The position numbers and the translations under genes are program-made. A DNA stretch of 64,000 nucleotides, taken from NCBI GenBank assembly GCA_030847615.1, contig JAUMIR010000004.1, forward strand, positions 73,501,001 through 73,565,000, in the 5' to 3' direction. Shown here in pieces: positions 10,367 to 21,963 of this stretch (position 1 is its first letter; the number at the start of each line of letters is the position of its first letter). The notes under the pieces were generated by a model that worked only from the letters and a program-made list of their open reading frames with translations, was not told the origin of the DNA and did not search any database. Source of the DNA: Gambelia wislizenii (Eukaryota; Chordata; Lepidosauria; Squamata; Crotaphytidae).

Positions 10367-10975
10367 GAGTTTAACAGACAGACTGAATAATCTGGGACAG
10401 GGATGCCACAGGATCGGGAAAGGATTTCCCTTTCAGACAGTGTTGTCCCTGTCCTGTTCTCCCACCCGCCACCCCATGCTGCCTCTGTTCTGTCACCATT
10501 TTTTCTTATTGACGTGAATAGATCACCGGTTCCATTTCAGTAACAGAATCACCGGCATCTGAAAAGGAGCCCCCTTCTTGTCACAGGGAGGTCACAGGGA
10601 GGCCCATGCGTTTGATCAGGACATCCAGTTAAGTGACACTGGTTTTTGTTTTGTTTTGTTTTTTACCCTCCCCGGGATACTTATTAAATTTAAAGTACTT
10701 GGTTTTTATTTTTGACGTTTGGGTTTTTTGTATTTTCAGATTTCCCATGCAATCATTCTCTTGCAAGAATGGCCAGGATTTGCTTTACAGGACATGAATG
10801 CAGCTTTGGGACAGCTACATTCACTCCTGGCCTGCCAAGGGGAGGGGGAACAGTTTCTGCCTCACTACAAGGTAGGTGTTTGAAAAGTTTTCTTTTCTTT
10901 CATTACAGGAACGGGAGAGGGGTGGATGGGGGTAGCGAGACAGGGACTGTTTTTAGGGACCCGTGTGATAATCTC
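10367..10975 (+). mobile_element. Copy A of an unassigned transposon family with 5-bp target duplication
   Basis: The right end, GATAATCTC at 10,975, is the family terminus, and the left end GAGTTTAACAGACAG is a diverged form of GAGATTATCAGACG. Flanks are CTTAG (10,362-10,366) and CTCAG (10,976-10,980). The interior shares, in the same order as copies C and D, a GACATCCAGTTAAGTGACAC block, a T-rich block, GATTTCCCATGCAATCATTC and AAGGTAGGTGTTTGAAAAG. A plus open frame at 10,712-11,017 lies inside and beyond the element and has no known domain. No transposase is seen. Confidence 0.75.
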
Positions 10976-11583
10976 CTCAGTGTCGAGAGTAGAAAAATTA
11001 AGGTTATACGTATTTGAAAGCCACTTTCATTGACACGTGCCAACAAACATATATGTACATACATACATACATGGTATGTATACGAATGAAAGCTACTTTA
11101 CACAGCTATGTGTATTGCTCCAGAATATAAATTTAAACTTAAATTATTAGTCCCAATTAAAGCAGGCCTTTGAATCAATGTAACTTAAATGTTGCCTTGC
11201 CAAGTTCCTGTTGATTCAAGAGTGTAGTCTAGTTGCATCTAATAATTGGACTTAGGCCTTAGGATTCGATTCTAATAGACTAGTGAATAAGCTACACTGG
11301 AACTAATGGTTCATCTTTTCAAGCAGATGGATTTAGGATCCAAATGCAATTATGAAACAGAAATGAGAAAAATGAAAACTACCCCAAAAGGTTAAATGAC
11401 AAGCACTGGGTATCAGCATTGCATTAGATCAGATGCTTTCACATAAAAGTATTTGCTCACTGTAGTTCACAAGTTCTACTACATGTTGCATTATGTAAGA
11501 CATCCAGCTGAAACTTTGTATGGATATATATAAAAAGATAATGCATGCATAGACAATTGAGGTTTTCAGCTGTGTGTGACTGA
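10976..11583. other. No gene seen; short (TACA)n
   Basis: Unique AT-rich DNA with a small ACATACAT tract near 11,055-11,072. Confidence 0.5.
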
Positions 11584-11778
11584 AGGAGACAGCATGGTGT
11601 AGTGGTTTGAGGGCTGGACTATGATTCTGGAGACCAGGGTAGTTTTCAGGTTCCCCGCTCGAACCTGAAAATCCACTGGGTGTCCTTGGGCAAGTGACAC
11701 ACTCTCAGCCCCAGAAACCCCCATGATAGGTTTGCCTTAGTCAGAAATGACTTGAAGGAACAACAACAATATGATTGA
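11584..11778 (+). mobile_element. Sauria-type SINE with a rearranged B-box region
   Basis: Head GCATGGTGTAGTGGTTTGAG, body CTGGGTGTCCTTGGGCAAGT and tail AGAAATGACTTGAAGGAACA are all present. In place of the normal B box is a perfect 11-bp inverted repeat, TTTTCAGGTTC at 11,643-11,653 and its complement at 11,661-11,671, with a 7-nt spacer. Other copies in the window lack it. Confidence 0.82.
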
Positions 11779-12381
11779 AGTGGATGCACCAGGGAGTTGA
11801 GATCTTTTCACGTTCCTTCTCCATATACATGCAGTGAAATGTAAGCTGGCCACTCCGTAACACATGAAGCAACTGTCATGCATCTGAGCTAGTTCCGAGA
11901 GATTTGTGGGTAATCCTTTCATTCCTTGATTCAAGACAAAATCCCATTTCACTGATCTGTCAAGTATGAAAATGAAGGGGGTGGGGAAGGGCAGATGACC
12001 AAGTAACCAGGATTTCTAATAAAGCAAGTTGACGTATATCTCTAAGGTAGAGGGTACATATAATCTACCCTCAGGAAGAATGTCTTGGGCAAATATGGTG
12101 TTAGCAAGAGAAAGATTCATAAATACATACGTCATTATGCCTGGCAGTTACCTCCATAGCCAGTTAGATGGAGATCCAAAGAATTAATTTAAGACTACTC
12201 AAAGAATCTGTGACCCAACTAGGGTGATTCTGACTATTTTTAAATATCTGAACAGCAGATCCCTTTGCCATGTGATACTGCAAAATTGGATTAAATATAC
12301 ATTGGTTTATCATGTGACACAGGCAGAATGCTGTACAAAAATCCATATCCCCCTCAGTCGAGTACGCAACTATGTGTACAA
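11779..12381. other. No feature seen
   Basis: Unique-looking DNA; short open frames on both strands lack any motif. Confidence 0.45.
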
Positions 12382-12491
12382 CAGAGCTCAGAATGTTACT
12401 TTTTAAAACTGTAAGTCCCAGAATCCCCCAGCCATTATGGTAGGGGGTTATGAGAGTTGCAGTCCAAAAAACGTAACTTTCCCAAGCTCTG
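12382..12491. mobile_element. Small palindromic MITE
   Basis: A 110-bp near palindrome. The left arm starts CAGAGCTCAGAATGTTAC and the right arm ends GTAACTTTCCCAAGCTCTG; both arms include CAGAATCCC/GGGGGTTA and TGCAGTCC-type motifs. It resembles short hAT-like MITEs common in amniotes. An exact target duplication could not be seen. Confidence 0.65.
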
Positions 12492-12754
12492 CTACACACA
12501 GCTCTTTAGATTCCGGCCACAAAATGGATGATATTCCACTCTTACAAGCAGATATGGAAAAAGAGATTGTGCCTTGAGGACTGGTGACAAATTCTTGTCC
12601 TTTCTGCTGCTTCAAGACATGGCAGCTGGCATTATGACTTACTATACAGCATCCTTCCGCAACCTGATGGGGGCTGGGAGTTCAGTCCACTTGAATTGTA
12701 GAAGATTTTCTCACAGCATTCAACTGCTAAGGAGCTAAGCTATTCCGAAGCAGA

Positions 12755-12790
12755 TATCAAGATGATGATGATGGTGATGATGATGATAAA
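12755..12790. repeat. (GAT)n microsatellite
   Basis: Tandem GATGATGATG with a few interruptions. Confidence 0.8.
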
Positions 12791-13712
12791 AGACAATGTT
12801 GTAATACTTAAGGATCCTCATGGTGGCTTACAAACAGATTTCATGTCATTTAATAGAATTAAAATACTAATAAAAACATACAAAACAAAAAAAGCAACTT
12901 TAAAAATCCACTGCCCTCTAATAATCTACCTATAACAGTGGTAGCCTATTACCTTATTCTGAAAGCCTTCACTAACAACTGGGGGTTGAATTCTAACTCA
13001 AGAAGACGACAGAGCCCCACAGATGATATGAGGTGACCACCATCAGTCTGCCATAGCCCAGACTAATACAATGTGCAACAAACACAAAATAAGAATTAGA
13101 AATACACACAGAGCCAACAATTTAAGTTTGTGGTCTCATTTACAGACTACTCGTCAAGATACAAAGATGTAACATGCACATATGTAGCACATTATGTAGG
13201 AATTGTGCACTTATGCTTAATTTGTACTTCATGTGGAATACATGTAATAAAATCTAATTTTCTATGGTTTTCGGTTAACCTAAACACAAGCAAAAAGTCA
13301 AATATGGAGATTCTAAGATAACAGTAGGGACGCTTGGCTTACCCTTTCAAACATGGGTGGGGAAGCTCTACTTCCCTTCCACTAGGTTTTTTGGCTGTAA
13401 TCTTCCACCAGAATAAGGATTCTCTTTTAAAGCCAGGAAAGCTCTGCTTGCAATTGAGCTGTGCTTGCAATTGAGGCAGCTGCTGCATGGAACTAAACTG
13501 TTTTGGATAGAAATCTGAAAGCAGGAGGAGGGGTGGAAAGGAAAATTTCGGGGATTTCTCTTCAATTTTTCCAAACTTTTAAAAAAAAAATTAAAATGGA
13601 TTATGATTTTTTTTTTTACACAAGATAAATAAAATGTTTAAGACAAGGTGTTCATATATTTACTCCCTCAAAATTACTTCTAAAAACTAACAGGAAGACT
13701 TCTGTGTAAGAC
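12791..13712. other. No gene seen
   Basis: AT-rich unique-looking sequence, with A- and T-rich tracts at about 13,575-13,618. Confidence 0.5.
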
Positions 13713-13713
13713 T

Positions 13714-13941
13714 AGGGAGATTTTCACACTATACTGTTATAGTGTTACTATTCCATTTTAACTGCTCTGGCTTCCTCCTGTGGAATTCTGGGGTTTGTAG
13801 TTTAGTGAGGCCTAAGAGCTCTCTGGCTGAGAGTTGTAAATGCCCCTCCCTAAACTGCAAATTCCAGGATTCAACAGGAGGCAGCCACAGCAAATAAAGT
13901 GGAATAGTAACACTATAACAGTGTAGTGTAAAAATCTCCTA
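13714..13941. mobile_element. Palindromic MITE with long inverted ends
   Basis: The arms GGAGATTTTCACACTATACT and its complement bound a 228-bp element. Both arms continue with TAGTGTTACTATTCCATTTT and its near complement, so the inverted ends are about 50 bp. The middle has TGGAATTCTGGGGTTTGTAG. The same family forms the outer element at 60,631-61,094. It is probably hAT-related, but I cannot confirm a target duplication. Confidence 0.75.
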
Positions 13942-14424
13942 TGTCTGCTTGACACTATGGAGGGCTAGAAGAGACAAAATAATTTCCTTTGTTTTGCTAA
14001 TATTGCTATCTTCTGTTGTTTTGCCTTCTACTCATAAACAAAAATGTAAAAATGTTAAAAGTACATCTCATTTGTAATTAATATCTGAATAAGCTTTACT
14101 TTTAGTATTCCAAACATGGTAATTTTATACCAAGCCAAATAAAACATAATACATTTTATGTCTCTAACATAATCATTGACTTTCAATCTGTAAAGGGTAC
14201 TAATATTGCATTTTTTCAATTTTTCTGAAAAGTTATAATATTTTCTGGAAAAAAATACAAAGAAAAAACTCCCCCAACCCACCAGGGCTTCAATATTTCC
14301 AGAAATTTACATCTCTAGTTTTGGAATCTGGAACACTGTGGCACAAACCTGAGATAGTCTTGGAAGCCTAAGCAAATGGAATCAAGACCTGCTTTGCAGC
14401 CTATGAAACACCCCCTCCCATTTA
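13942..14424. other. No feature seen
   Basis: AT-rich, no motif-bearing frame. Confidence 0.45.
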
Positions 14425-14548
14425 ATTTTTGTGTCTATGTGCCTTCAAGTTGCCTGTTGATTTACAGTGACCCCAGGAATTTCATATGGTTTTCTTAGGC
14501 AACAAATACTCAGAGGTGGTTTTGCCAGTTCCTTAGTCTGAAATATAG
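14425..14548 (-). mobile_element. Sauria-type SINE 3' part (same subfamily as the 5S-headed copy)
   Basis: Plus-strand GTGTCTATGTGCCTTCAAGT and TTTTCTTAGGCAACAAATAC match the tail portion of the copy at 5187. The head is missing beyond GAAATATAGTC. Confidence 0.72.
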
Positions 14549-14895
14549 TCTTAACAAACAGCCTAATTTTGAGCAGTGGTTAAGTCAGGTAGTTTCCTAG
14601 AGCTTGTTCTGTGTTTGAAGAGGCCCTGAGCAAAGTGCCCTCTAGTGGGAACCTCCTCTCTTGGTGAGCCTTAGCAGCTGTGGCAGAAGTAGCAGCACTC
14701 CAAAGAGGACAAGGTGTCTCTGGGAACTGCAATTTTACTTTCCCACAATGTGCCATCACTATGCTACAGTGAAGCCATTGTGAGAAATGACAATGATACC
14801 TAGACCCAGATGCTGAAGCCAGATATTTTGGAGTGTGTGGCATCTCAGGGCAGGCATCAGTAGTGGGCATTACCAGTGTGATGGGCCCAAGCATA

Positions 14896-14922
14896 TTATT
14901 ATTATTATTATTATTATTATTT
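14896..14922. repeat. (ATT)n tail of the L2 LINE
   Basis: Nine ATT units mark the 3' end of the minus-strand LINE. Confidence 0.9.
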
Positions 14923-15140
14923 CTATCCTGCCCCTCTGCAACGCAATTGGGGCAGCTTACAGCATAAAAACTCCATAATTATATCAGTACCCTAACCCAC
15001 CTGCCCCTTAAAACAGTATCAAATTAGAAAGGATTAAAGCATACAATAATTAAAAGGAGAGGGGAAATGGAATAATTCAATGGCAGTTCAAGGGAAAAGA
15101 CAGCCAAATCTTCGGGCCGGGATAGCTGTTCAGGAAAGGC

Positions 15141-15869
15141 CTACTGGAAAAGATCCGCCTTGACAGCTTTTTTGAAGCTGTCTAAGGAGGTAATAAGACA
15201 GATCTCGTCCAGCAGGCCATTCCATAATCTGGGAGCGGTAGCAGAGAATGCCCTCTGGGACGTCACCGACAGCCTTGTTTTCATAGGCTGTAACAGATTC
15301 CTCCCAGAGGACCAAAGTCCGCGGGGAGGATCGTATGGGAGGAGGTGGTCCTGGAGGTAAGTTGGACCCAAGCCATGCAGGGCTTTAAAGGTCATAACCA
15401 ACACCTTGTACTGTGCCCAGAAACTAATAGGCAGCCAGTGGAGAGCTTTTAGCACAGGTGTTATATGCTCTCTTCTAGAAACGCCAGAAATCAACCTGGC
15501 TGCCATGTTCTGAACTAGTTGACGTTTCTGAGTCAAGCAAAAGGGTAACCCCATGTAGAGCGCATTACAGAAGTCAAGACGAGAGGTTACCAGCGCATGT
15601 ACCACAGTTTCGAGGTCCCTGATTTCCAGGAAAAGGCGCAGCTGGCGTATCAGCCGAAGTTGATAATAGGCACTCCTGACCATCGCATTTACCTGATTAG
15701 ACATCTGGAGTGACGGGTCCAGGTGCACCCCCAGACTGCAGATACAGTCCTTGGAGAAGAGTGTGATTCCATCCAGGATTGGAAGTTGTATTCCCAGACC
15801 TAGTTTCGGGCCCATAACTGTAAGTACCTCCATTTTGTCTGGATTCAGTCTCAATTTGTTTTTCCTCAT
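15141..15869 (-). pseudogene. L2 LINE reverse transcriptase, thumb and C-terminal domain
   Basis: A 242-residue open frame starting right after the stop. It has LRLNPDKMEVL, then LGVHLDPSLQM (thumb), then the conserved C-terminal stretch with HITPVLKALHWLPI and a final SFKKAVKADLF. Its length shows little decay. The function in the parent element is polymerisation of the RNA template at the nicked target; this copy cannot move alone. Confidence 0.85.
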
Positions 15870-16076
15870 CTAGTCCATTACTGCCCTAAGACAATTATTG
15901 AGAGGAGAGATACCATCTGAAGTCGAAGCTGACAACCAAGGCATGGAGAAATATATCTGGGTGTCATCAGCATACTGATGACACCGCACTCCATGCCTTT
16001 GAATTATCTCTCCCAGCAGCTTCATATAGATGTTAAAATAGATTCGGGGACAGAATGGTGCCCTGAGGGATGCCAC
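15870..16076 (-). pseudogene. L2 LINE reverse transcriptase, YADD-box segment
   Basis: The frame contains RCHQYADDTQIYF, the catalytic box of non-LTR reverse transcriptases, and ends at a TAG where relatives have tryptophan. The following frame (15,869-15,141) continues in phase. It therefore belongs to the same ancestral protein as its neighbours. Confidence 0.85.
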
Positions 16077-16470
16077 AGTTAAACTCTATTCTAGTAGAGC
16101 AACTGTCTCTGAGCCTCGCCCTCTGGGATCTGCCTGAAAGGAAGGAGCGGAACCAATGCAAGGCAGTGCCTCCAATTCCTAACCCTCTCAGGTGATCCAA
16201 GAGGATGGAATGATCTATTGTATCAAAGGCCGCTGAGAGGTAGAGGAGCACCAACAGGGTCACACTACCCCTGTCGATCCCCAAGCGAAGGTCGTCGGCC
16301 AGAGCAACCATGACCGTCTCAACTCCATATCCCATCCTAAAGCCAGTTTGAAATGGATCTAGATAATCAGTTTCATCCAAGACAGCTTGGAGTTGGGAAG
16401 CAACCGCCCTCTCGATCACCTTGCTTAAAAAAGGGAGCAAGGAGACTGGCCTATAGTTATTCCTATCCAA
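16033..16470 (-). pseudogene. L2 LINE reverse transcriptase, N-terminal half of domain
   Basis: This open frame carries NNYRPVSLLPFLSKVIER (fingers motif), a palm block reading LYLSAAFDTIDHSILL where D is expected before LSAAFD, and GIPQGTILSP (motif B). Its frame breaks just before the catalytic YADD box, which lies in the next frame. The first catalytic aspartate position appears changed to Y. It is a fragment of a retrotransposon polymerase, not a host gene. Confidence 0.85.
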
Positions 16471-16825
16471 GGGGTCCAGGGAAGGCTTTTTCAGGACCGG
16501 CTTAACCGCCGCTTCCTTCAGACAGGATGGACAAACCCCTCCCTGAAAGATGCATTGATAATGTCCCTAAGGAGTATTCTCAATACGTTGCCCCCTTGGG
16601 TGGCCAGCCATGATGGACAAGGATCGAGTGGACAGGTTGTCTTCCTCACCCTACTAAAGAGCTTGTCCATGTCATCAGTACTCACAGATTGAAGCTGATC
16701 CAATAAAATTTCATCAACGGAATTGCTGGACACCTCAATATGCCCAAGGATGCCAGTTGCTGCAGAATTCCTTTGAGAAAGCATGCCACAGGTGTGATGC
16801 CACAACCAAAAAGTTTTGCTCATTA

Positions 16826-18138
16826 AGAGTGGAACCAGATGTTACTAGTAACAAAAGTTGGGAGGTGGAGAAACTTGCATGATTATAGTGTCACCTCGCA
16901 CATTGGGTGTCTCTAAATATACACAAGGCAAGGAAGCATAGACAAGGCTTCTGTTTTGCTAAGAAACCAGCCGGTGCATAAAATCTGCTTCTCTTTTGGG
17001 AAACAGGGTCCCCTGTATGTTGTTACTCATAGTGTGCAAATATGAATATCATACAACATTTAAAAACACAGTGAAATGTAATGGGGCAGGGAAAGCTAAT
17101 CTCTGTGGGATAATCGTAAGGTATAAGGTTAAATGCTAAAGAACAATCAGAGCAGAACCAGACCAAACCTCCAAGTAATTTTTGCCCATAATGGCTAGTA
17201 CTGTATTTAATTTTCTCAACCTTATACCTGAACTCTGCACGCAGCCATTGTTTATTGCCATTGGACAATTATTGCTGTGTGCATGAAACAATCTCAGGTC
17301 AGACTGACTAAAGAGTTAAGCAATTTTCTCCCTCCTAGCTAGAGCAACCTTTGCTTGTCAGAAGTGTGTTATTTGACCCTAGGTGCTCAAACTTGGCACA
17401 TGTACAAGGGCATTCCTAGTCAAAAAATATATTGTTCCAAGGGGAGAGCAAAACTGGGTTGTAATATCTGTTTCAGAAAGCAAAAGGTTGTTCTGCAATC
17501 TTAGATAAGGCTTAGAATTTAGGAGCCAGCATATAACCCTTGGGCTATTTGCCTGTTGCCTCCAGATAAAGTATACCAATGGGGTGGAGAATAACTCAAA
17601 AACATAGTCTCAGTGATAATGAGTAAGAAACCCATAATAGCCAAATTCTAAATAAGGCAAAGCTTGACTTCCCAGCAAATTTATTTATGCCAAGTAGAAC
17701 AGTTTAAAATATTTGCATAATATACACAAACTGCAACTTGAGAACAAATGCATATTATGACGCTATGCATCCATCCCTGATCCCCTGAGTATCTACTAGG
17801 AACCTGTCATCAAAAGAGCTAAAAGGACATTATAACATCTTCATCTTGCACATTCATTTTCAGACCCCGCTGACATTTTTATTCCAGGTTTTAAAACCTA
17901 GTAGTATTCAAACTGTGAACTTTGCACTAGCAGAAATGTTCGGACAAATGAAGGATTGTATAGACTCATACAGCCTCGAGCATTCCATTTTTGCTACTTG
18001 TATTATATGCATTTTGTGGAAGTAGGAAATTACTTTTGCTAGCAAACATATTTCCAGATGACATATCAAATCTGCTAAACTGATATTTGCCTGAGACATC
18101 TGAAGCTGTCACCTGAGTTCACCAGGGAGTACATGGAG
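16826..18138. other. No feature seen
   Basis: 1.3 kb of AT-rich unique-looking DNA. Minus open frames at 17,023, 17,379 and 17,908 have no motifs. Part of the start may be diverged 5' LINE sequence. Confidence 0.45.
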
Positions 18139-18367
18139 AAACAGCATGGTATAGGGGTTAGAGTGTTGGACTAGGACTCTGGGAGACCAGGGTTTGAATC
18201 CCCACTCAGCCATGGCAGCCTACAGGATGAACTTGGGCAAGTCACACTCAAGTCTCACAGGAAGACAATGGCAAACTGTCTCTGAATAAATCTTGCCAAG
18301 AAAACCCTTGGATAGGTTGCCAAAAGTCTGGAGATAACCTGAAGGCATATAACAAAAACAACAACTA
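18139..18367 (+). mobile_element. Sauria-type tRNA-derived SINE
   Basis: Full-length plus-strand copy: CAGCATGGTATAGGGGTTAG (A-box region), CCAGGGTTTGAATCCCC (B box), GAACTTGGGCAAGTCACAC, AATCTTGCCAAGAAAACCC and a tail with CTGAAGGCATATAACAAAAA. The internal promoter boxes fit RNA polymerase III. Confidence 0.88.
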
Positions 18368-20479
18368 TATACTTTACAAGATGCTGCTGACAATAATAGT
18401 TCCATGACAAACAAAACCAAGTGATACAAGTTTTAAAACCTGTGCTTGACACATTCATACTTTATGCTTCAAAGTGCATACAATGTGCATGCAGATTTCT
18501 TGTTCCTGGAGCAGCCTTATAAAATATTTTATGGAATAGTACTGTACTTCAGAAGATTCTCCAGTCTTTGGAACAGCTTTTCCACAAGCTAGAGCTGACA
18601 TTCTCAACCAGACGGGAGGTGCTGGAAAGCCCTGATGTGTGAACAAATCCTCCAGATCTCAGTCAACAGCTAGACATTTAAAAAATATGAAAATGCCCTT
18701 TACTGTTGATTTACTATTCCATTCAATGAATGTATGCCTTGATCAAATAACACAAGAAAACCTGCCACCCTGGTAATCTATCTTCCTCCCCCTCTTTGAA
18801 CTTTAGCACTCACAGCTGTCTTGGGACTATCTTAATAGTCCAATTCTACATGTTCCTTCCTGGATACAGAAAGCAGAAATGACCAGAAGTGAAAGGTCTG
18901 AACTCCAGCATATGTATGGATCTGACCTGTCCACAGCAACAACCACCAGCAAGGCTTTATCTTTAGAGAATCAAACCTAAGAATGATGCTAGGGGGAGCT
19001 AAGTGATATTGAAGCCAAATATCAATGTTTCTATAACTTCACTGGAGATAACTGCTCCTGCAATGAGTTTTTGTGAGAGACATAATCATTTGTTTTTAAG
19101 CAAGATCCTACATGCTGCCTGGCTCCCTCTAAAAAACAGTGGTTCCCAACCACAGTACCCACGATGCTGATGGACTTCAACCACCCAGCATGGCCAGTGG
19201 TCAGGGATTCTAGGACTTGTCATTTGGTAATATGCAATACCACTGCTTTAAAGGAATAACATGCTTTAAAACTGGACTGTTTTGGTTTCTCTTACACAAA
19301 TGCTAAAGCCTTTACAGGAGAAATAATATAAGTAAGGCCCAGATGTTGTTGGGTTTGATTCCTATGAGCCCTAGCCAGTGCAGCCAATGATGTGAAATTA
19401 TGCGGACTGCAGTACAACAGCCCCCAGAAAGCCACATGTTGGTCAACCCCTGCTTTAAAAACTTATGTTCTTGATGTAGTCAGCCTTTTAGTCCCCACCC
19501 TACCCCTTTACACACACATCTAGCAGGAATCAAGTTTGTCAGACACATTGGACAATCCCCAATGCATTCCCATCCCATACACTCAAATTGGAATGGGAAA
19601 ATGCTGTGATTCTAATACAGTAATAATGGGGATAAGCTCTTGCAAAAATACATCCCCCACCACAAAGAAATTATGCTATCATGGAGAATAATGGTCTTCC
19701 ACAAAGGGCAGTAAAAGAGGAGATTTAAGAACAGGCTGCCTTATCTGCAAAACATGGTCTTTCTTAGGTAGTTATACTTATGGGGCCAACAATGAAGCCT
19801 GTGTTAGAAATTCACAACCAACTCAGGGTGATCTTCATCAAACAGCATCTTTTTCATGAAAGCAAATATATGTTTTAAATAAAAATGAAAAATGGAGAAG
19901 GAAAATCCCAGTTCAGGTTTACAGTGGTACCAGCTCCTCTTTGTCAGTAAGAATTAAACTCTTAGCTGGTTGGGTGTCTGGCAGCTGATTTTATAATATA
20001 CTTGGTGACCTCTGCTGGTGCCTACAACTGTAAGAGCGTCACCCTGCCTATCACCCATTGACTATGAAATCATTGTATTACAGAACCCCACAGACTGGCT
20101 GGCGAGACAGTGCCTAGTCAGTTATAAATATACTGTTTTGTTTTGGCCAGGAGATTGGGGGGGGGGGGAGGCAGGCAGGCAGGCAGGAAATGGGAAGAAG
20201 GGAAAGTAGCTTGGATTCTCTCATTGGAAAGGTCCCCCCACCTCTCCCTTTCTCAGCGCTGACCTCTATGATTAAGTTAGATCTACCCTAAATGAATGTC
20301 TGGCAAGAACAAGATCTGATACAGTCCTTGTCCATGAACAGGGGAGGCCAGGCTAAAGAGAAAACATGGGAGATGGTGCAGAAAACCTGATGGTCTGGTT
20401 TTATTTGGGGGGGGGGTGGAGAAGGAAGGAAGAGAGGGGGGAGAAGGCGACTTTTTAACCCCTTCCTTTCTGGGACATA
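18368..20479. other. Mostly unique DNA with two diverged repeat relics
   Basis: No gene is seen. 19,140-19,215 and 19,338-19,455 look like diverged copies of a short amniote repeat whose core reads like CTGATGGGAGTTGTAGTCCA on one strand; similar pieces are at 38,600, 59,400 and 62,165. G-rich and (GCAG)n tracts occur at 20,155-20,190, and a G run with purine-rich DNA at 20,405-20,445. Confidence 0.5.
20168..20187. repeat. (GGCA)n microsatellite
   Basis: Five GCAG units preceded by a G run of more than ten bases. Confidence 0.8.
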
Positions 20480-21284
20480 TTAGGAAATGACGGGGCACAG
20501 CACAAACCCGTCTCCTGAGGTGGAGACACCCCCCCCTCTGCGGGGATTGAATTCACACGCGCGGCCCTGACTCCAGGGTGGTTTCACTGCCGTCCGGCTG
20601 AAAGCGAGAGGACTGCCCCGCCTGGGAAGAAGCCCCTGCCCGCCGCCTTTGAGTCCCCTGGGCAAAAGGGATGGAGAGCCCGCGGCTCACTGCTTCCCGG
20701 GCCCGTTCGTTTCCCGTAGCCACGGTATACTTGGAACCAGCGGCCAAGCGCACCGAGGCGCCTTTTGTGGAGTTGCCACACCGGGGACGGGGTCCCCCCC
20801 CGCCCCGCTTGCTTTGCCAAGCGCCAGGGCTTTTTCCCTGGGGAGCCCATTGCCCAGGCGAGGTGCTCCCCTCCGCCGGAAGAGGGAGAGATGAATGAAG
20901 TCCGCACGCCTCCGAGGGGAGGGAAAGGGCACCGCACAGAAACCCGCACGGAAAGAAGGGGCGGGAGAGAGAGAAAGAGAGAGAGCGAGCCAAGCCGGCG
21001 GGCGGGCGCGCGGTTCATCTTTATTCCGGCTACAAGTTAGCAGAGACCCCCTCAAATCCAGAGGAGGCGCGGAGAGAGAGACTCAAAGCCTTCCCTCAAC
21101 CACCCCCGCCATCCCCCGCGGGGCGCCTCAGCCCGAGGAGGGCAGAAAGGGCATCCCCTCAGGAGTTAACCAGCGGGCGGGGGGTCTCGGCGGGAAAGAG
21201 CCCCGGGGGGCGTGTGGGAGGGAAGCCCGGAGGGGGCTGGCGTGGCGCGGCGCGGCGGGGCTTTCCCCGGGACCGGCCGGCGAC

Positions 21285-21295
21285 ACTTACGAAGC
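21285..21295 (-). promoter_or_regulatory. Candidate 5' splice site, minus strand
   Basis: Minus-strand reading gives CAGCTTC followed by GTAAGTG, a strong donor with the intron starting at 21,290. It would end a first exon lying between about 21,291 and 21,900. There is no RNA evidence; this is a consensus match only. Confidence 0.4.
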
Positions 21296-21723
21296 TGCTT
21301 GGCGGGACTCCCGGCGCGACTCCCTCCGGCAGCGAGCGGCTTCTTCTGGGCTCGGGCTGGAGAGCTGTTGTCTTCCCCGGCGCCCCGCCCCAGGGGCAGG
21401 CCGGACGCGGCGTCCCCTCCTCCTCTCTCTTTCTGTCCACAAGGAGGCCGGCTGCTGGGACCGGGCTCGGAGGGAGGGAGGGAGGGAGGGGGAGAGAAGC
21501 CGCCCCTCCGCGCCTTTCCCGAGGGACAGGGGGCCCTCCTCCCCCTCCACGCCCAGAGCCAGGTCGAGGGATGGCGCGGTGGAGGGAGAAGCGCTCTGGG
21601 CTCCGCCCTCAGTCCTCCAGCGAGCCACCTTGCCAGTGCCTCTCTCCTCGCCCAACCCGCTCTTTCCCACAAAGTTGGTCAGCCAACCAGCCCGGCCGGC
21701 CGCCCCTCCGTGCCTCGTCGTCT

Positions 21724-21733
21724 CAAGGTAGGC
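21724..21733 (+). promoter_or_regulatory. Candidate 5' splice site, plus strand
   Basis: TCTCAAG followed by GTAGGC, with the intron starting at 21,728. It would close a plus-strand first exon within the CpG island. A consensus match only; weaker than the minus-strand site. Confidence 0.3.
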
Positions 21734-21963
21734 TCGGGAGAACTTTGGCCCAAACCGATGGCACCAGAAAGCGTCCGGCTTCGGAGACTCCGCGGGCGGC
21801 GAACGAGAGCGAGAGTGCAAGCTTTCGAACGGGACGGAACTCTTCGTCGGGCGACACGGCCCTGGCAATTAGCCGACCATCTTTGAGGGGTATCAAGCTC
21901 TGAGGGATGGTGGTCTGAAGGGGAGTGAGCTTCCCCCTTTCCTGGATCAAAGGCTGCCCCAGA

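Larger units (their letters stand above)
14893..16825 (-). mobile_element. L2-clade LINE, 5'-truncated, nearly continuous reverse transcriptase
   Basis: Minus-strand LINE of about 1.9 kb ending in an (AAT)n tail (plus-strand ATT repeats at 14,896-14,922). It encodes the reverse transcriptase fingers-palm region, the YADD box and the long C-terminal domain with HITPVLKALHWLPI. The L2-type string AAFDTIDHSILL supports the clade. Only one frameshift (near 16,040) and one stop (at 15,870) interrupt the region 16,470-15,141, so the copy is relatively young. The endonuclease is missing, as expected of 5' truncation. A shorter copy lies at 52,187-52,818. Confidence 0.88.
20480..21900. promoter_or_regulatory. 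CpG island, likely host gene promoter and first exon region
   Basis: About 1.4 kb of GC-rich, CpG-dense DNA in an otherwise AT-rich, CpG-poor window. It contains GC boxes (near 20,958, 21,175 and 21,383), GA-rich tracts (20,950-20,995) and no transposon insertion. Such islands usually mark RNA polymerase II start sites. Many overlapping open frames run on both strands; they share no domain and are explained by GC content, so I do not call a protein. Donor-like sites are present on both strands, which fits a divergent promoter. The gene is not identifiable from this window. Confidence 0.75.

Noticed and set aside
10712..11017. 101-residue plus-strand open frame
   Set aside because: It lies in a non-autonomous transposon copy, is not conserved in the other three copies and runs past the element end.
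15130..15360. Open frames antisense or out of frame to the L2 reverse transcriptase
   Set aside because: Shadows of the well-supported minus-strand frame with its conserved C-terminal motif.
18139..18220. tRNA gene
   Set aside because: A- and B-box-like motifs are present, but the cloverleaf is not kept and the sequence continues into a SINE body and tail; similar copies are scattered through the window.
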